Positions 1-7,628 of a stretch of 64,000 bases of DNA are shown here, piece by piece. Position 1 is the stretch's first letter; each line of letters starts with the position of its first letter. A model generated the notes under the pieces. That model saw nothing but the letters and a program-made list of their open reading frames with translations, was not told the DNA's origin and searched no databases. The position numbers and the translations under genes are program-made. The stretch is from positions 1 through 64,000 of the forward strand of contig NZ_FVZF01000007.1 of NCBI RefSeq assembly GCF_900168265.1. Reading direction: 5' to 3'. The stretch is from Salegentibacter salarius. GTDB taxonomy: Bacteria; Bacteroidota; Bacteroidia; Flavobacteriales; Flavobacteriaceae.

Positions 1-270
1 CGGTTCAAAACTGCTTTGACGATCTTCAGGGGTCTCAATATCAAAGGAACCAAAGCCACTTTTAAGCTTTTTCTTTCCTTTGCCATTACGCTTATTCCCC
101 TTGGCACGCTCATCACTATCCAGATGGGAGTCCATTTCTGCCTGAAGGGCTTTCTCAATTACGTTCTTTAGCATCGGTGCAAAGGCTCCGTCTGCACCAA
201 AAAGGCTTTTGCCTGACATAAACTGGTCAAGCACCTTTTTCTCGAATTCCTGTTGTTCTTTTGTTGTCAT
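1..270 (-). CDS. IS256-family (mutator type) transposase, N-terminal part
   Basis: The visible 90 residues are the N-terminus of a mutator-type transposase, which cuts and pastes the IS with a DDE active site located further downstream. Recognisable parts are the LKNVIEKALQAEMDSHL helix, the basic run GNKRNGKGKKKLKSG and the start of the TPEDRQSSFEP segment, all typical of IS256 transposases. The gene is cut by the window edge, so its DDE residues and integrity cannot be judged. Confidence 0.9.
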   Translation of the reverse strand, partial: MTTKEQQEFEKKVLDQFMSGKSLFGADGAFAPMLKNVIEKALQAEMDSHLDSDERAKGNKRNGKGKKKLKSGFGSFDIETPEDRQSSFEP

Positions 271-329
271 AATTCTGTCTGATTGAAATTAATAAATAAT
301 TCTATTCAGACAGAGTTTATTTTACACCC
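1..329 (-). mobile_element. IS256-family insertion sequence, one end only
   Basis: The window opens inside an insertion sequence. The transposase gene starts at 270 and runs leftwards off the edge. The outer end is placed at about 329, where reading inwards gives GGGTGTAAAATAAACT, the kind of GGGTGT-type terminal inverted repeat expected for IS256 elements. Between this end and the transposase start is an 8-bp inverted repeat (CTGTCTGA at 275-282, TCAGACAG at 306-313). The other end and any target duplication are outside the window. Confidence 0.8.
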
Positions 330-338
330 TCATAAAAG

Positions 339-380
339 AAGAGTTTGTCTATTAAGAGGTAACCTTTAGGCAAACTCTTT
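339..380 (+). terminator. possible hairpin terminator next to the IS end
   Basis: A 9-bp stem, AAGAGTTTG (339-347) with CAAACTCTT (371-379), has a 23-nt loop and is followed by a short T run. It lies just outside the IS end and could stop transcription entering or leaving the element. The long loop makes it a weak call. Confidence 0.3.
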
Positions 381-399
381 TTAATCCCTTCAGAGGGTT

Positions 400-478
400 T
401 AATTCCTCGCGGTTTGCCTCGAAAGTTCAAAATTTTTTATCCAATTCATACTTCGTGAGCTTGCCCCGAGGTACTTGA
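400..478 (+). repeat. diverged copy of the ~105-nt structured repeat (family A)
   Basis: This stretch aligns by eye with the 3' two thirds of the element seen at 61.58 kb. Shared blocks are the GCCTCGAAA segment, an A/T-rich middle and CTTCGTGAGCTTGC near the end. The leading CTCGATAATCGAG palindrome is missing, so it is a truncated or decayed copy. It sits between the IS end and the downstream end of the 481-855 gene. Confidence 0.55.
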
Positions 479-480
479 TT

Positions 481-855
481 TTAATCTTTTAAAATTGCTT
501 TCTGAATAGTCGCTGTGCTATCGCAATTTTCTATTTGAAGTTCAAGGATTGCTGAATTTACTTCGTTTGTAACCAGGTAAATATTACAAGGCTCTGCATC
601 GGTATTGCTTCGGCTAAAATCTACATCACCATGTTCCAGGCTTTGAGAAACTAATGCTGTGTCTAATTTATTATTCTCAAAAAAGCTAAAAGCTTCCGCA
701 GAAAACTTGCGCTCTTTTATTTTTATATTCTTTAAAACCCGGGCTTCGGGAGAATAATCGCAGGACGTTTTCTTTCCGCCTAAAAAAAACATTAAAAGCA
801 TTATTCCGAAGAATAGTCCAACGGAGAAATATCCAATTCTATGAATTAATTTCAT
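481..855 (-). CDS. conserved small membrane-anchored protein, function unknown
   Basis: The product has 124 residues. One hydrophobic segment (about residues 9-26, YFSVGLFFGIMLLMFFLGG) is followed by a short charged stretch and a soluble domain, so it looks like a membrane-anchored protein with the domain outside the cytoplasm. Cys residues fall at about 32, 90 and 111. It resembles small flavobacterial proteins that I recall being labelled DUF4258, but I am not certain of that link. It lies 37 nt downstream of the alanine-dehydrogenase-like gene on the same strand and may be co-transcribed with it. No catalytic motif is visible. Confidence 0.75.
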   Translation of the reverse strand: MKLIHRIGYFSVGLFFGIMLLMFFLGGKKTSCDYSPEARVLKNIKIKERKFSAEAFSFFENNKLDTALVSQSLEHGDVDFSRSNTDAEPCNIYLVTNEVNSAILELQIENCDSTATIQKAILKD

Positions 856-892
856 TTAAAATATTTTGAAGAAGCACTGGTGGTTAATAATC

Positions 893-2092
893 TTAAAAAA
901 TAAGTAGATTGATGTCCCTATAAGAAAGATCGAACCAGTCGGCTATAGATTTATTGGTTAAAATTCCGTGGTAAAAGTACAAACCATTTCGTAAACCTTT
1001 ATCAAAACGCAGTGTGTTTTCCAGGCCACCTTCTTCAGCGATATGTAAAAGATAAGGTGTGAAAATGTTACTTATTGAAAGTGAAGAGGTTCTCGCATAG
1101 CGCGAAGGAATATTTGGCACACAATAGTGTAACACATTGTGTTTGGTGAAAATAGGTTTATCGTGTGTAGTGATCTCGCTGGTTTCTATACAGCCACCCA
1201 TATCTATGCTCACATCTATAATTACGGCGCCACGTTTCATACTGCTCACCATATCATCGGTAATAAGCACTGGTGAACGGTTTTTACCGCGAACAGCACC
1301 TATTAAAACATCACAGCGTTTTATAGCTTTAGTGAGGTTTTTAGGCTGAATTGTAGAAGTATAAAAGGTTTGATTTAGATTGGTCTGAATATTTCTGAGT
1401 CGGGTAAGTGAGCTGTCAAAAACCTTAATGCTTGCACCGAGTCCTAAGGCAGACCTGGCAGCAAACTCACCAACGGTTCCAGCGCCGAGAATAACAACTT
1501 CTACGGGCGGAACACCACTAATATTCCCAAACATTAAGCCGTTACCGTTTACATTGTTGCTCATAATTTCTGAAGCAATTAAAACGGAAGCGGTACCAGC
1601 AATCTCGCTTAGCGCACGTACAATGGGATAACTCCCATCATCATCCCTAATAAATTCAAAGCCAAGCGCAGTAATTCTTTTTGTAGCTAATTTCTGAAAA
1701 TATTCTTTGCATTGCGTTTTAAGCTGAAGCGCAGAAATTAAAATTGTTTGCGGATTGATTAGGTCTAATTCTTCAATAGAAGGTGGTTCAATCTTAAGAA
1801 TGGTAGGGCAGGAGAAGACTTTTTTGGTGTCTTTTGTAATTTCGGCTCCAGCGTTGGAATAATCCTTATCGCTAAATCTTGCCCATTTTCCGGCTCCAGA
1901 TTCTATCATTACCCTATGGCCGTGAGCGGTTATCGCTGCAACTGCATCGGGACTTAAACATATGCGTTTTTCCTGGTAAGAGGTTTCTTTGGGAACTCCA
2001 ATAAATAACTGTCCCTTGTTTTTATAGATTTCCAGGGTTTCTTCCTGCGGAATTAATTGTTCTTTGGTAAAAGGCGAGACCTGTTTGCCCAT
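893..2092 (-). CDS. ald: alanine dehydrogenase family protein (AlaDH/PNT fold)
   Basis: This 399-residue protein belongs to the alanine dehydrogenase / transhydrogenase-alpha family, whose members oxidise L-alanine to pyruvate with NAD+. The IGVPKE substrate-binding motif begins near residue 31. Arg43, the LKIEPP segment with the active-site Lys (about residue 100), the NAD-binding GAGTVG (about 203-208) and the IIDVSIDMGG segment are all present. There is an N-terminal extension of about 28 residues before the usual start. The classical active-site His in the TYLHLA-like segment appears as Gln here (ISALQLKT, about 119-126), so the substrate may differ from the textbook enzyme. The family assignment is firm; the exact activity is not. 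Confidence 0.85.
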   Translation of the reverse strand: MGKQVSPFTKEQLIPQEETLEIYKNKGQLFIGVPKETSYQEKRICLSPDAVAAITAHGHRVMIESGAGKWARFSDKDYSNAGAEITKDTKKVFSCPTILKIEPPSIEELDLINPQTILISALQLKTQCKEYFQKLATKRITALGFEFIRDDDGSYPIVRALSEIAGTASVLIASEIMSNNVNGNGLMFGNISGVPPVEVVILGAGTVGEFAARSALGLGASIKVFDSSLTRLRNIQTNLNQTFYTSTIQPKNLTKAIKRCDVLIGAVRGKNRSPVLITDDMVSSMKRGAVIIDVSIDMGGCIETSEITTHDKPIFTKHNVLHYCVPNIPSRYARTSSLSISNIFTPYLLHIAEEGGLENTLRFDKGLRNGLYFYHGILTNKSIADWFDLSYRDINLLIF

Positions 2093-2151
2093 AGTTAACT
2101 GCTAAAACTTTAAAATATGGAAATTACGACTATTTTTAAAAATAGCATTAA

Positions 2152-2748
2152 TTAAAGTTGCGTATAGTAATCTTCCTGTGCAGGTTCCCAATATTGTTCT
2201 TCTTCCTGAAAAGATTTTACTTCACGACGATCGGTTTCGGAAATAGGAGAAAAGACAGAGACATCGGTTTCATCGATCTCACTAAGATCAATACCGTAAA
2301 TTCGATCAAAGATTTTCACACGAATTAGATATACAATTGAGAGAATAACAATAAAAAAGGGAGCAAGATAGATAAGTTGATTGGTGTCCATCATAATATT
2401 TGAATCAGTATAAGCATCTTCGTAAAAAGCTGTTACAAGTTGAAAACCATACATTATTACTGGAACCAAAATTACATGATACCACCAATGTTTACAGGTG
2501 AAAAACCAAATAGAAAGTAATAAAAGCGGCACAATTTTGCCTAGATAGGTCCAGGCTGCCGTCAGGACGTTCTCATAATATTTACTTTCATATGTAAAAA
2601 AAGAATTTTCCCAAACGGGACTGCTTGGGAAAATTTCATATAAATAGAATAAATAAGGTGAAAAGGCTATTATAAGACCTATAATACTACCCGTGAGTAG
2701 GAACTTTGATCGTTCTCCTATCCACTGCTTGTTCTTTGATTGGCTCAT
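2152..2748 (-). CDS. multi-pass membrane protein, function unknown
   Basis: The 198-residue product has about four hydrophobic segments (roughly residues 15-36, 63-83, 90-107 and 129-145) and a charged, acidic cytoplasm-like tail rich in Glu and Asp. I do not recognise a named family. It precedes ald on the same strand with a 59-nt gap. Its first about 20 codons overlap, in another frame, a small ORF ending at 2687, so its true start is uncertain. No other ATG, GTG or TTG lies close downstream in the frame, which favours the start given. Confidence 0.7.
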   Translation of the reverse strand: MSQSKNKQWIGERSKFLLTGSIIGLIIAFSPYLFYLYEIFPSSPVWENSFFTYESKYYENVLTAAWTYLGKIVPLLLLSIWFFTCKHWWYHVILVPVIMYGFQLVTAFYEDAYTDSNIMMDTNQLIYLAPFFIVILSIVYLIRVKIFDRIYGIDLSEIDETDVSVFSPISETDRREVKSFQEEEQYWEPAQEDYYTQL

Positions 2749-2836
2749 TATTATTGTTATCGTTATCTGAAGATGAAGTTACAAAAAAACTTGCTCCAAA
2801 AATTGCTGCTGTAAAAAGTATTGCTTTAAGTTTCAT
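2687..2836 (-). CDS. candidate 49-residue secreted peptide overlapping the next gene
   Basis: An ATG at 2836 opens a 49-codon frame. It has a clear signal-peptide-like start (MKLKAILFTAAIFGASFFVT), an S/D/N-rich stretch (SSSDNDNNNNE) and a short tail ending RRTIKVPTHG. The composition resembles small exported flavobacterial peptides, although the lipobox Cys one might expect is absent. It overlaps the start of the downstream membrane-protein gene by 62 nt in another frame on the same strand. Either both are translated or one start is wrong. There is no Shine-Dalgarno sequence, which is normal for this phylum. Confidence 0.45.
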   Translation of the reverse strand: MKLKAILFTAAIFGASFFVTSSSDNDNNNNEPIKEQAVDRRTIKVPTHG

Positions 2837-3009
2837 AATATTGAGGTTTTATATTGTTATTTCGTTTTGTTTACTGAAGCAAACCTAGGAAATTATAAAA
2901 CACTAAAAATTAATACATTAATCGTACTTTTGCGCCTTTTTTTAAGCAAAAAAATCAGGATATTTCAAGAAAAAATATTTTATACTAATAAAAAATAAAT
3001 ATCTATAAT

Positions 3010-3032
3010 GGGCAATAATTTTATTTTTGCCC
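3010..3032 (-). terminator. possible hairpin downstream of tsaE
   Basis: GGGCAA (3010-3015) pairs with TTGCCC (3027-3032) around an 11-nt A/T loop, with A/T-rich flanks on both sides. It lies about 86 nt past the tsaE stop on the minus strand and could end that transcript. The stem is only 6 bp. The rest of 2837-3117 shows no gene. Confidence 0.35.
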
Positions 3033-3117
3033 TAATTTCAATTTTCAACTATAATGTAATCGCAGTTTGTTGCTAACACCACTTTTTCTGTTGCTTTAAG
3101 ATAATATTTAGATTTAA

Positions 3118-3522
3118 TTAACATAACTTTAACAGTCTTCTTTTTTCGTCTTTTACAGAAATATTCACTTTTTGGAATTCATGTTCAAGAAAACTACTAA
3201 TATTTTGCGGCCATTCAATAAAAATCCAATTATTGGAGTTTAAATATTCTTCAATACCTATATCTAAAGCTTCATTTTCGTCTTCGAGCCTATAGAAATC
3301 AAAGTGATAAATATTTTCGTGGGGGGTGTGATATTCGTTAACTAACGAAAAAGTAGGACTGGCAACTTTATCTTCGCTTTTTAAAGCTTTTACCAGAGAT
3401 TTTATTAGGGTGGTTTTACCTGCACCCATTTCACCATAAAAAAGTAAGACCTTACTTTTTGTATGTTTTAATATATAATCAACAGCCTCATCAATTTGGG
3501 CTAAATTGTAGGTGATAGACAT
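3118..3522 (-). CDS. tsaE: TsaE, ATPase of the tRNA t6A37 synthesis complex
   Basis: TsaE works with TsaB and TsaD in the cytoplasm to make N6-threonylcarbamoyladenosine at position 37 of tRNAs that read ANN codons. The Walker A motif GEMGAGKT (residues 30-37), the SPTFSLVNEY switch segment and the HFDFYRL Walker-B-like segment are all present. The start chosen (MSITYNL) gives 134 residues, the usual family length. An in-frame upstream ATG at 3549 would add nine residues. It lies 83 nt downstream of porX on the same strand, a pairing common in flavobacteria. Confidence 0.92.
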   Translation of the reverse strand: MSITYNLAQIDEAVDYILKHTKSKVLLFYGEMGAGKTTLIKSLVKALKSEDKVASPTFSLVNEYHTPHENIYHFDFYRLEDENEALDIGIEEYLNSNNWIFIEWPQNISSFLEHEFQKVNISVKDEKRRLLKLC

Positions 3523-3605
3523 TAATAAAATAGATTTTTGGCATAACAAAGATAGGGAATAAATTAATACTCCCTATATTTTGCTAGAAATCAGGGATTA
3601 ATCCC

Positions 3606-5156
3606 CTATTTTGGATTCATAACTACAAATGGAATAATCATCTCTTCTAAAGAAACTCCGCCGTGTTGATAGGTGTTTCTGTAATAACTTACATAATGAT
3701 TGTAATTATTTGGGTAGGCGAAGAAAAGGTCACCTTTGGCAAATATAAAAGAGCTGCTCATGTTTATGCTTGGTAAATGGATACTCTTAGGATCTGGAGC
3801 GGCCAGGACATCTTTTTCTTCATAAGTAAGACTTTTACCTGTTTTATACCTTAAGTTTAAACTGGTGTTTTTATCCCCAATAACTTTAGATGGGTTTTTG
3901 GCATTTATAGTGCCGTGGTCTGTGGTGATTATTAATTTGAACCCAAGTTGTCTTGCCTGTTGAATAATATCCAGTAATGGGGAATTTTTGAACCAACTAT
4001 GTGTTAAAGATCTATACGACTTATCATTAGACGCCAACTCTTTTATAACTTCCATTTCTGTCTTGGAGTGGGAGAGCATATCCACAAAATTATAAACCAC
4101 AACGGTAAGGTCGTTATCTTTTTGCGTTTTAAAGTTTTCAGCAAGTTTCTTTCCGGCTTTTAAACTCGTGATTTTATGATATTCGTGTTTGTAAGTTTTT
4201 CCCAGTCTTTTTAGTTGTTCATTTAAGAACTCTGCCTCGTGGTTATTTTTTCCACCTTCATCGGTATCGTTTTTCCAATACTGCGGAAATCTTTTTTCCA
4301 TATCAGAAGGCATTAAACCCGAAAACATCGCATTACGAGCATATTGTGTTGCTGTGGGTAAAATGCTGTAATAAGGTTCTTCCTTTTCTTTTTTATAATA
4401 ATTTGAAATCACCGGTTCTAAGGCTTTCCACTGGTCGTATCTTAAGTTGTCTACCACTACAAGTAAAGTAGGCTGATCTTTAGTGATTTCAGGAATTACT
4501 TTTTCCTTAAAGATAGTGTGCGACATAATTGGCGCATCAGCATCTTTTTCAAACCAGGAAGGATAATTTTTGTCTATAAATTTACAAAACTGGGTATTGG
4601 CTTCATTTTTCTGAGATTCCAGAATTTCAAACATTCCACTGTCTTCCAGACCTTCGAGTTGAAGTTCCCAGTAAATTAATTTTTGATAAAGTTCGGCCCA
4701 TTCTTCAAAAGTATTTACCTGGCTTAAATCCATCGCGATCTTCCTGAATTCCTGCTGGTAGTTAGAAGTTGTTTTTTCAGAAATAAGTCGGGAGTGATCC
4801 AGGTTCTTTTTAATACTGAGAAGAATCTGGTTTGGGTTCACCGGTTTAATAAGGTAATCGGCTATTTTAGAACCAATAGCCTCTTCCATAATATACTCTT
4901 CCTCACTTTTGGTAATCATTACAACAGGAAGATTCTCTCTTTTCTCTTTAATTTCAGCAAGGGTTTCCAGACCGGTAAGTCCCGGCATATTTTCGTCAAG
5001 AAATACTATATCAAAACTTTCTTCTTCAATTTGTTCTAATGCTTCAGTCCCACTTTGGCTGGTAACCACTTCGTAATCCTTAGATTCCAGAAACAAAATA
5101 TGCGGTTTCAGTAAATCTATTTCATCATCTACCCAAAGTATTTTTATCTTATTCAT
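3606..5156 (-). CDS. porX: PorX, response regulator with PglZ/alkaline-phosphatase-like effector domain
   Basis: PorX is the response regulator partnered with the sensor kinase PorY that controls type IX secretion and gliding genes in Bacteroidota. The receiver domain spans residues 5-120 with the acidic pair at 10-12, the phosphoacceptor Asp54 in FLDENMPG and Lys104 in the LIKPVN motif. The C-terminal half is a PglZ-type alkaline phosphatase fold, with metal-site residues in VVVDNLRYD (about 233-241), the PTATQYARN segment carrying the nucleophile Thr (about 270) and the TTDHGT motif near 415. At 516 residues it is full length. No DNA-binding domain and no porY are present in the window. Confidence 0.93.
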   Translation of the reverse strand: MNKIKILWVDDEIDLLKPHILFLESKDYEVVTSQSGTEALEQIEEESFDIVFLDENMPGLTGLETLAEIKEKRENLPVVMITKSEEEYIMEEAIGSKIADYLIKPVNPNQILLSIKKNLDHSRLISEKTTSNYQQEFRKIAMDLSQVNTFEEWAELYQKLIYWELQLEGLEDSGMFEILESQKNEANTQFCKFIDKNYPSWFEKDADAPIMSHTIFKEKVIPEITKDQPTLLVVVDNLRYDQWKALEPVISNYYKKEKEEPYYSILPTATQYARNAMFSGLMPSDMEKRFPQYWKNDTDEGGKNNHEAEFLNEQLKRLGKTYKHEYHKITSLKAGKKLAENFKTQKDNDLTVVVYNFVDMLSHSKTEMEVIKELASNDKSYRSLTHSWFKNSPLLDIIQQARQLGFKLIITTDHGTINAKNPSKVIGDKNTSLNLRYKTGKSLTYEEKDVLAAPDPKSIHLPSINMSSSFIFAKGDLFFAYPNNYNHYVSYYRNTYQHGGVSLEEMIIPFVVMNPK

Positions 5157-5167
5157 ATCTTATATTT

Positions 5168-5195
5168 TTTACTCGATAATCGAGATTGCTGCTTT
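5168..5195 (+). repeat. fragment of family A repeat (CTCGATAATCGAG palindrome)
   Basis: Only the leading end of the element, including the 13-nt palindrome and the following AGATT, is recognisable just upstream of the porX start codon. The rest has diverged or was never present. Its position could overlap porX promoter elements. Confidence 0.5.
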
Positions 5196-5313
5196 ATGAT
5201 TTTTCGGCCTTTAAATAGTCGGTTTTTAATTATTGATTTCTTCTTAAGTTATTAGAAAAACCCTGTTTTTTATAACTTAATTACTGTTTTTTAGCTTCCA
5301 AAGTCTATATATG

Positions 5314-5321
5314 TATCTTTG
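5314..5321 (+). promoter_or_regulatory. -7 element TATCTTTG upstream of the HD-domain gene
   Basis: TATCTTTG fits the Bacteroidota -7 consensus TAnnTTTG and lies 24 nt before the TTG start codon at 5346. No clear -33 TTTG is visible at the expected spacing. Confidence 0.4.
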
Positions 5322-5345
5322 TTCTAAATTAATACGTTACAAAGC

Positions 5346-6575
5346 TTGACTTCAACTAATAAACTTAAAATACTAAACGATCCAATTTACGGATTTATTA
5401 CCATCCCGAGTGAGCGAATCTTCAGTATTATTGAGCATCCTTACTTTCAGCGCTTACGCAGAATTTCACAAATGGGAATGTCTTATTTGGTCTATCCCGG
5501 CGCCCATCATACCCGTTTTCATCACGCCATAGGTTGTGTACATTTAATGCAAAAAGCAGTGCAGATACTTCGGCATAAAGGGGTTATGATTTCAGAGGCC
5601 GAAGAAGAAGCGCTACAAATTGCAATTTTGCTCCACGATATTGGGCACGGCCCGTTCTCCCATGCTATGGAACACAGCATTGTAGAAGGCGTTGATCACG
5701 AAAGTATTTCATTGCTATTTATGGAGGAAATGAATCGCGACTTTAACCAAAGTTTAACGCTGGCACTTCAGATTTTCCGCGGAACTTATGATCGCAGATT
5801 TCTAAACCAGTTAATCTCGAGCCAGCTTGATATGGATCGGCTTGATTATTTAAAGCGAGATAGTTTTTATACCGGTGCCGCTGAAGGAAACATTAATAGT
5901 GAACGCCTTATCACGATGCTAAATGTGGTTAATGATGATTTGGTGATTGAGGAAAAAGGAATTTATTCGGTAGAAAAATTCTTAGTCGCCAGAAGGTTGA
6001 TGTACTGGCAGGTGTATTTGCATAAAACCAGTTTGGTAGCAGAACAACTTTTAATTAGAGTTTTAAAACGCGCCAAAGAACTTATTGAAAAAGGTGAAAA
6101 ATTGAATGCTAGCAAATCGCTTTCGTATTTTCTGTATAATAAAATAGGTGCGGAGAATTTTACTTCGGAAACTCTATCGGTTTTTGCCCGGCTAGATGAT
6201 TATGATATTGTCTCGGCAATGAAAGAGTGGCAGGATCATGAAGATTTTGTGTTGAGTAATTTGTGTAAAATGATCATTAACCGGGATCTTTTAAAGGTAA
6301 AGATCAAAAAGAAAAAACCATCTGCCGAAAAACTCGAAAAACGCCGAAAAGCGCTTCAGGAAAAACAAAATATTTCAGCAGAAGAAGCAGATTACTTTGT
6401 GTTTAGCGGGGAAGTAACCAACACTGCTTATAAAAGTGAAAACAATAATATCAACATACTGCATAAGAACGGGAAGATTAGTGATGTAGCCAAAGCATCA
6501 GACCAATTGAATTTAAAAGCGCTTTCAAAAACCGTGGTTAAGTATTATATGTGCTACCCGAAGGCCAAACATTAA
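5346..6575 (+). CDS. HD-domain phosphohydrolase, dGTPase-like
   Basis: The 409-residue protein begins with a YGFITIPSERI segment, followed by HHTRFHHAIG (about 54-63) and LLHDIGHGPFSH (about 96-106), the metal-binding His and His-Asp residues of the HD superfamily. A later SQLDMDRLDYLKRDS segment (about 159-173) supplies the final Asp. Proteins of this shape hydrolyse nucleotide phosphates such as dNTPs; the substrate here cannot be read from sequence. The C-terminal third is Lys-rich (KIKKKKPSAEKLEKRRK). The start is a TTG because no ATG fits the conserved N-terminus. It lies 24 nt upstream of lpxD, but lpxD also has its own promoter-like element. Confidence 0.85.
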   Translation: MTSTNKLKILNDPIYGFITIPSERIFSIIEHPYFQRLRRISQMGMSYLVYPGAHHTRFHHAIGCVHLMQKAVQILRHKGVMISEAEEEALQIAILLHDIGHGPFSHAMEHSIVEGVDHESISLLFMEEMNRDFNQSLTLALQIFRGTYDRRFLNQLISSQLDMDRLDYLKRDSFYTGAAEGNINSERLITMLNVVNDDLVIEEKGIYSVEKFLVARRLMYWQVYLHKTSLVAEQLLIRVLKRAKELIEKGEKLNASKSLSYFLYNKIGAENFTSETLSVFARLDDYDIVSAMKEWQDHEDFVLSNLCKMIINRDLLKVKIKKKKPSAEKLEKRRKALQEKQNISAEEADYFVFSGEVTNTAYKSENNNINILHKNGKISDVAKASDQLNLKALSKTVVKYYMCYPKAKH

Positions 6576-6586
6576 CGCTTTTTTTT

Positions 6587-6594
6587 TACTTTTG
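6587..6594 (+). promoter_or_regulatory. -7 element TACTTTTG immediately before lpxD
   Basis: TACTTTTG matches TAnnTTTG and ends 5 nt before the lpxD ATG at 6600. Start sites in this phylum fall a few bases past this element, so a transcript from here would be leaderless or nearly so. No -33 TTTG is evident. Confidence 0.4.
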
Positions 6595-6599
6595 CCAGA

Positions 6600-7628
6600 A
6601 TGAAATTTACAGCAGCACAAATAGCAGAGATTCTCGACGGAGAGATTGAAGGTAATCCTGAGGTCGAAGTATCTGAATTAGCTAAAATCGAAGAAGGAGG
6701 GGAAGGTTCTCTAACCTTTCTAAGCAATCCTAAGTATACTTCTTATTTATATTCCACTCAGGCTTCTATCGCTATAGTTAATAGTGATTTTAAAGCCGAA
6801 GAACCTATAACCACAACTCTTATTAAGGTAAAAGATGCATACAAAGCATTTTCCAGGCTTCTTGAATATTACAATCAAATAAAGTTAAATAAGCAGGGAA
6901 TTGAACAGCCCAGTTTTGTTTCAGATTCAGCAGAATTCGGGGAAAATCTTTATCTAGGTGCTTTCGCTTATATTGGGGACAATGTAAAAATTGGAGATAA
7001 TGTGAAAATTTATCCCAACGTATACATTGGAGATAATGTAAAGATCGCGAACGATGTTATCATTTTTCCCGGGGTAAAAGTCTATTCAGAAACAATTATC
7101 GGGAATAATTGCGTTTTACATAGTGGCGCAATTGTGGGGGCCGATGGGTTTGGTTTTAGCCCGGATGAAACCGGTAAATATTCTAAAGTTCCGCAAATAG
7201 GGAACGTTATTATTGAGGATAATGTAGATATTGGGGCCGGTACTACCATAGATCGCGCTACCTTAGGTTCTACGATAATAAGAGAAGGAGTAAAGCTGGA
7301 TAACCAGATCCAGATTGCCCATAATGTTGAAATAGGATCAAACACCGCCATTGCCGCCCAAACTGGAGTAGCAGGTTCTACCAAAATTGGTAAAAATTGT
7401 TTAATTGGTGGCCAGGCTGGTATTGCAGGACACTTGCAAATAGGAGACAGGGTTAAAATTCAAGCCCAGTCTGGTATTGGCAGAAATGTAAAAGATGATG
7501 AAATGCTGCAGGGTTCTCCCGCATTCGGTTATGGAGATTTTAATAAATCTTATGTTCATTTTAAAAACTTACCTAAAACCATAGATACACTTAACCAATT
7601 AGAAAAAAAGATTAAGAATGGCATATAA
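6600..7628 (+). CDS. lpxD: LpxD, UDP-3-O-(3-hydroxyacyl)glucosamine N-acyltransferase
   Basis: LpxD adds the N-linked hydroxyacyl chain in the third step of lipid A synthesis, using acyl-ACP. The 342-residue protein has the N-terminal uridine-binding domain (about 1-100), then many hexapeptide repeats ([13 protein letters not shown] and similar) forming a left-handed beta-helix. The catalytic His lies in [11 protein letters not shown] (about residue 240). Its stop overlaps the lpxC/fabZ start by 11 nt, so the two are translationally linked. A second LpxD homologue lies at 10.6 kb. Confidence 0.95.
   Translation: MKFTAAQIAEILDGEIEGNPEVEVSELAKIEEGGEGSLTFLSNPKYTSYLYSTQASIAIVNSDFKAEEPITTTLIKVKDAYKAFSRLLEYYNQIKLNKQGIEQPSFVSDSAEFGENLYLGAFAYIGDNVKIGDNVKIYPNVYIGDNVKIANDVIIFPGVKVYSETIIGNNCVLHSGAIVGADGFGFSPDETGKYSKVPQIGNVIIEDNVDIGAGTTIDRATLGSTIIREGVKLDNQIQIAHNVEIGSNTAIAAQTGVAGSTKIGKNCLIGGQAGIAGHLQIGDRVKIQAQSGIGRNVKDDEMLQGSPAFGYGDFNKSYVHFKNLPKTIDTLNQLEKKIKNGI

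Noticed and set aside
1428-1631. plus-strand open frame inside ald
   Set aside because: It is a shadow of the alanine dehydrogenase gene, low in complexity and without domain features.
2706-2888. 60-codon plus-strand frame with a hydrophobic end
   Set aside because: It runs opposite to the better-supported small peptide ORF and the membrane-protein start, and has no features of its own beyond hydrophobicity.
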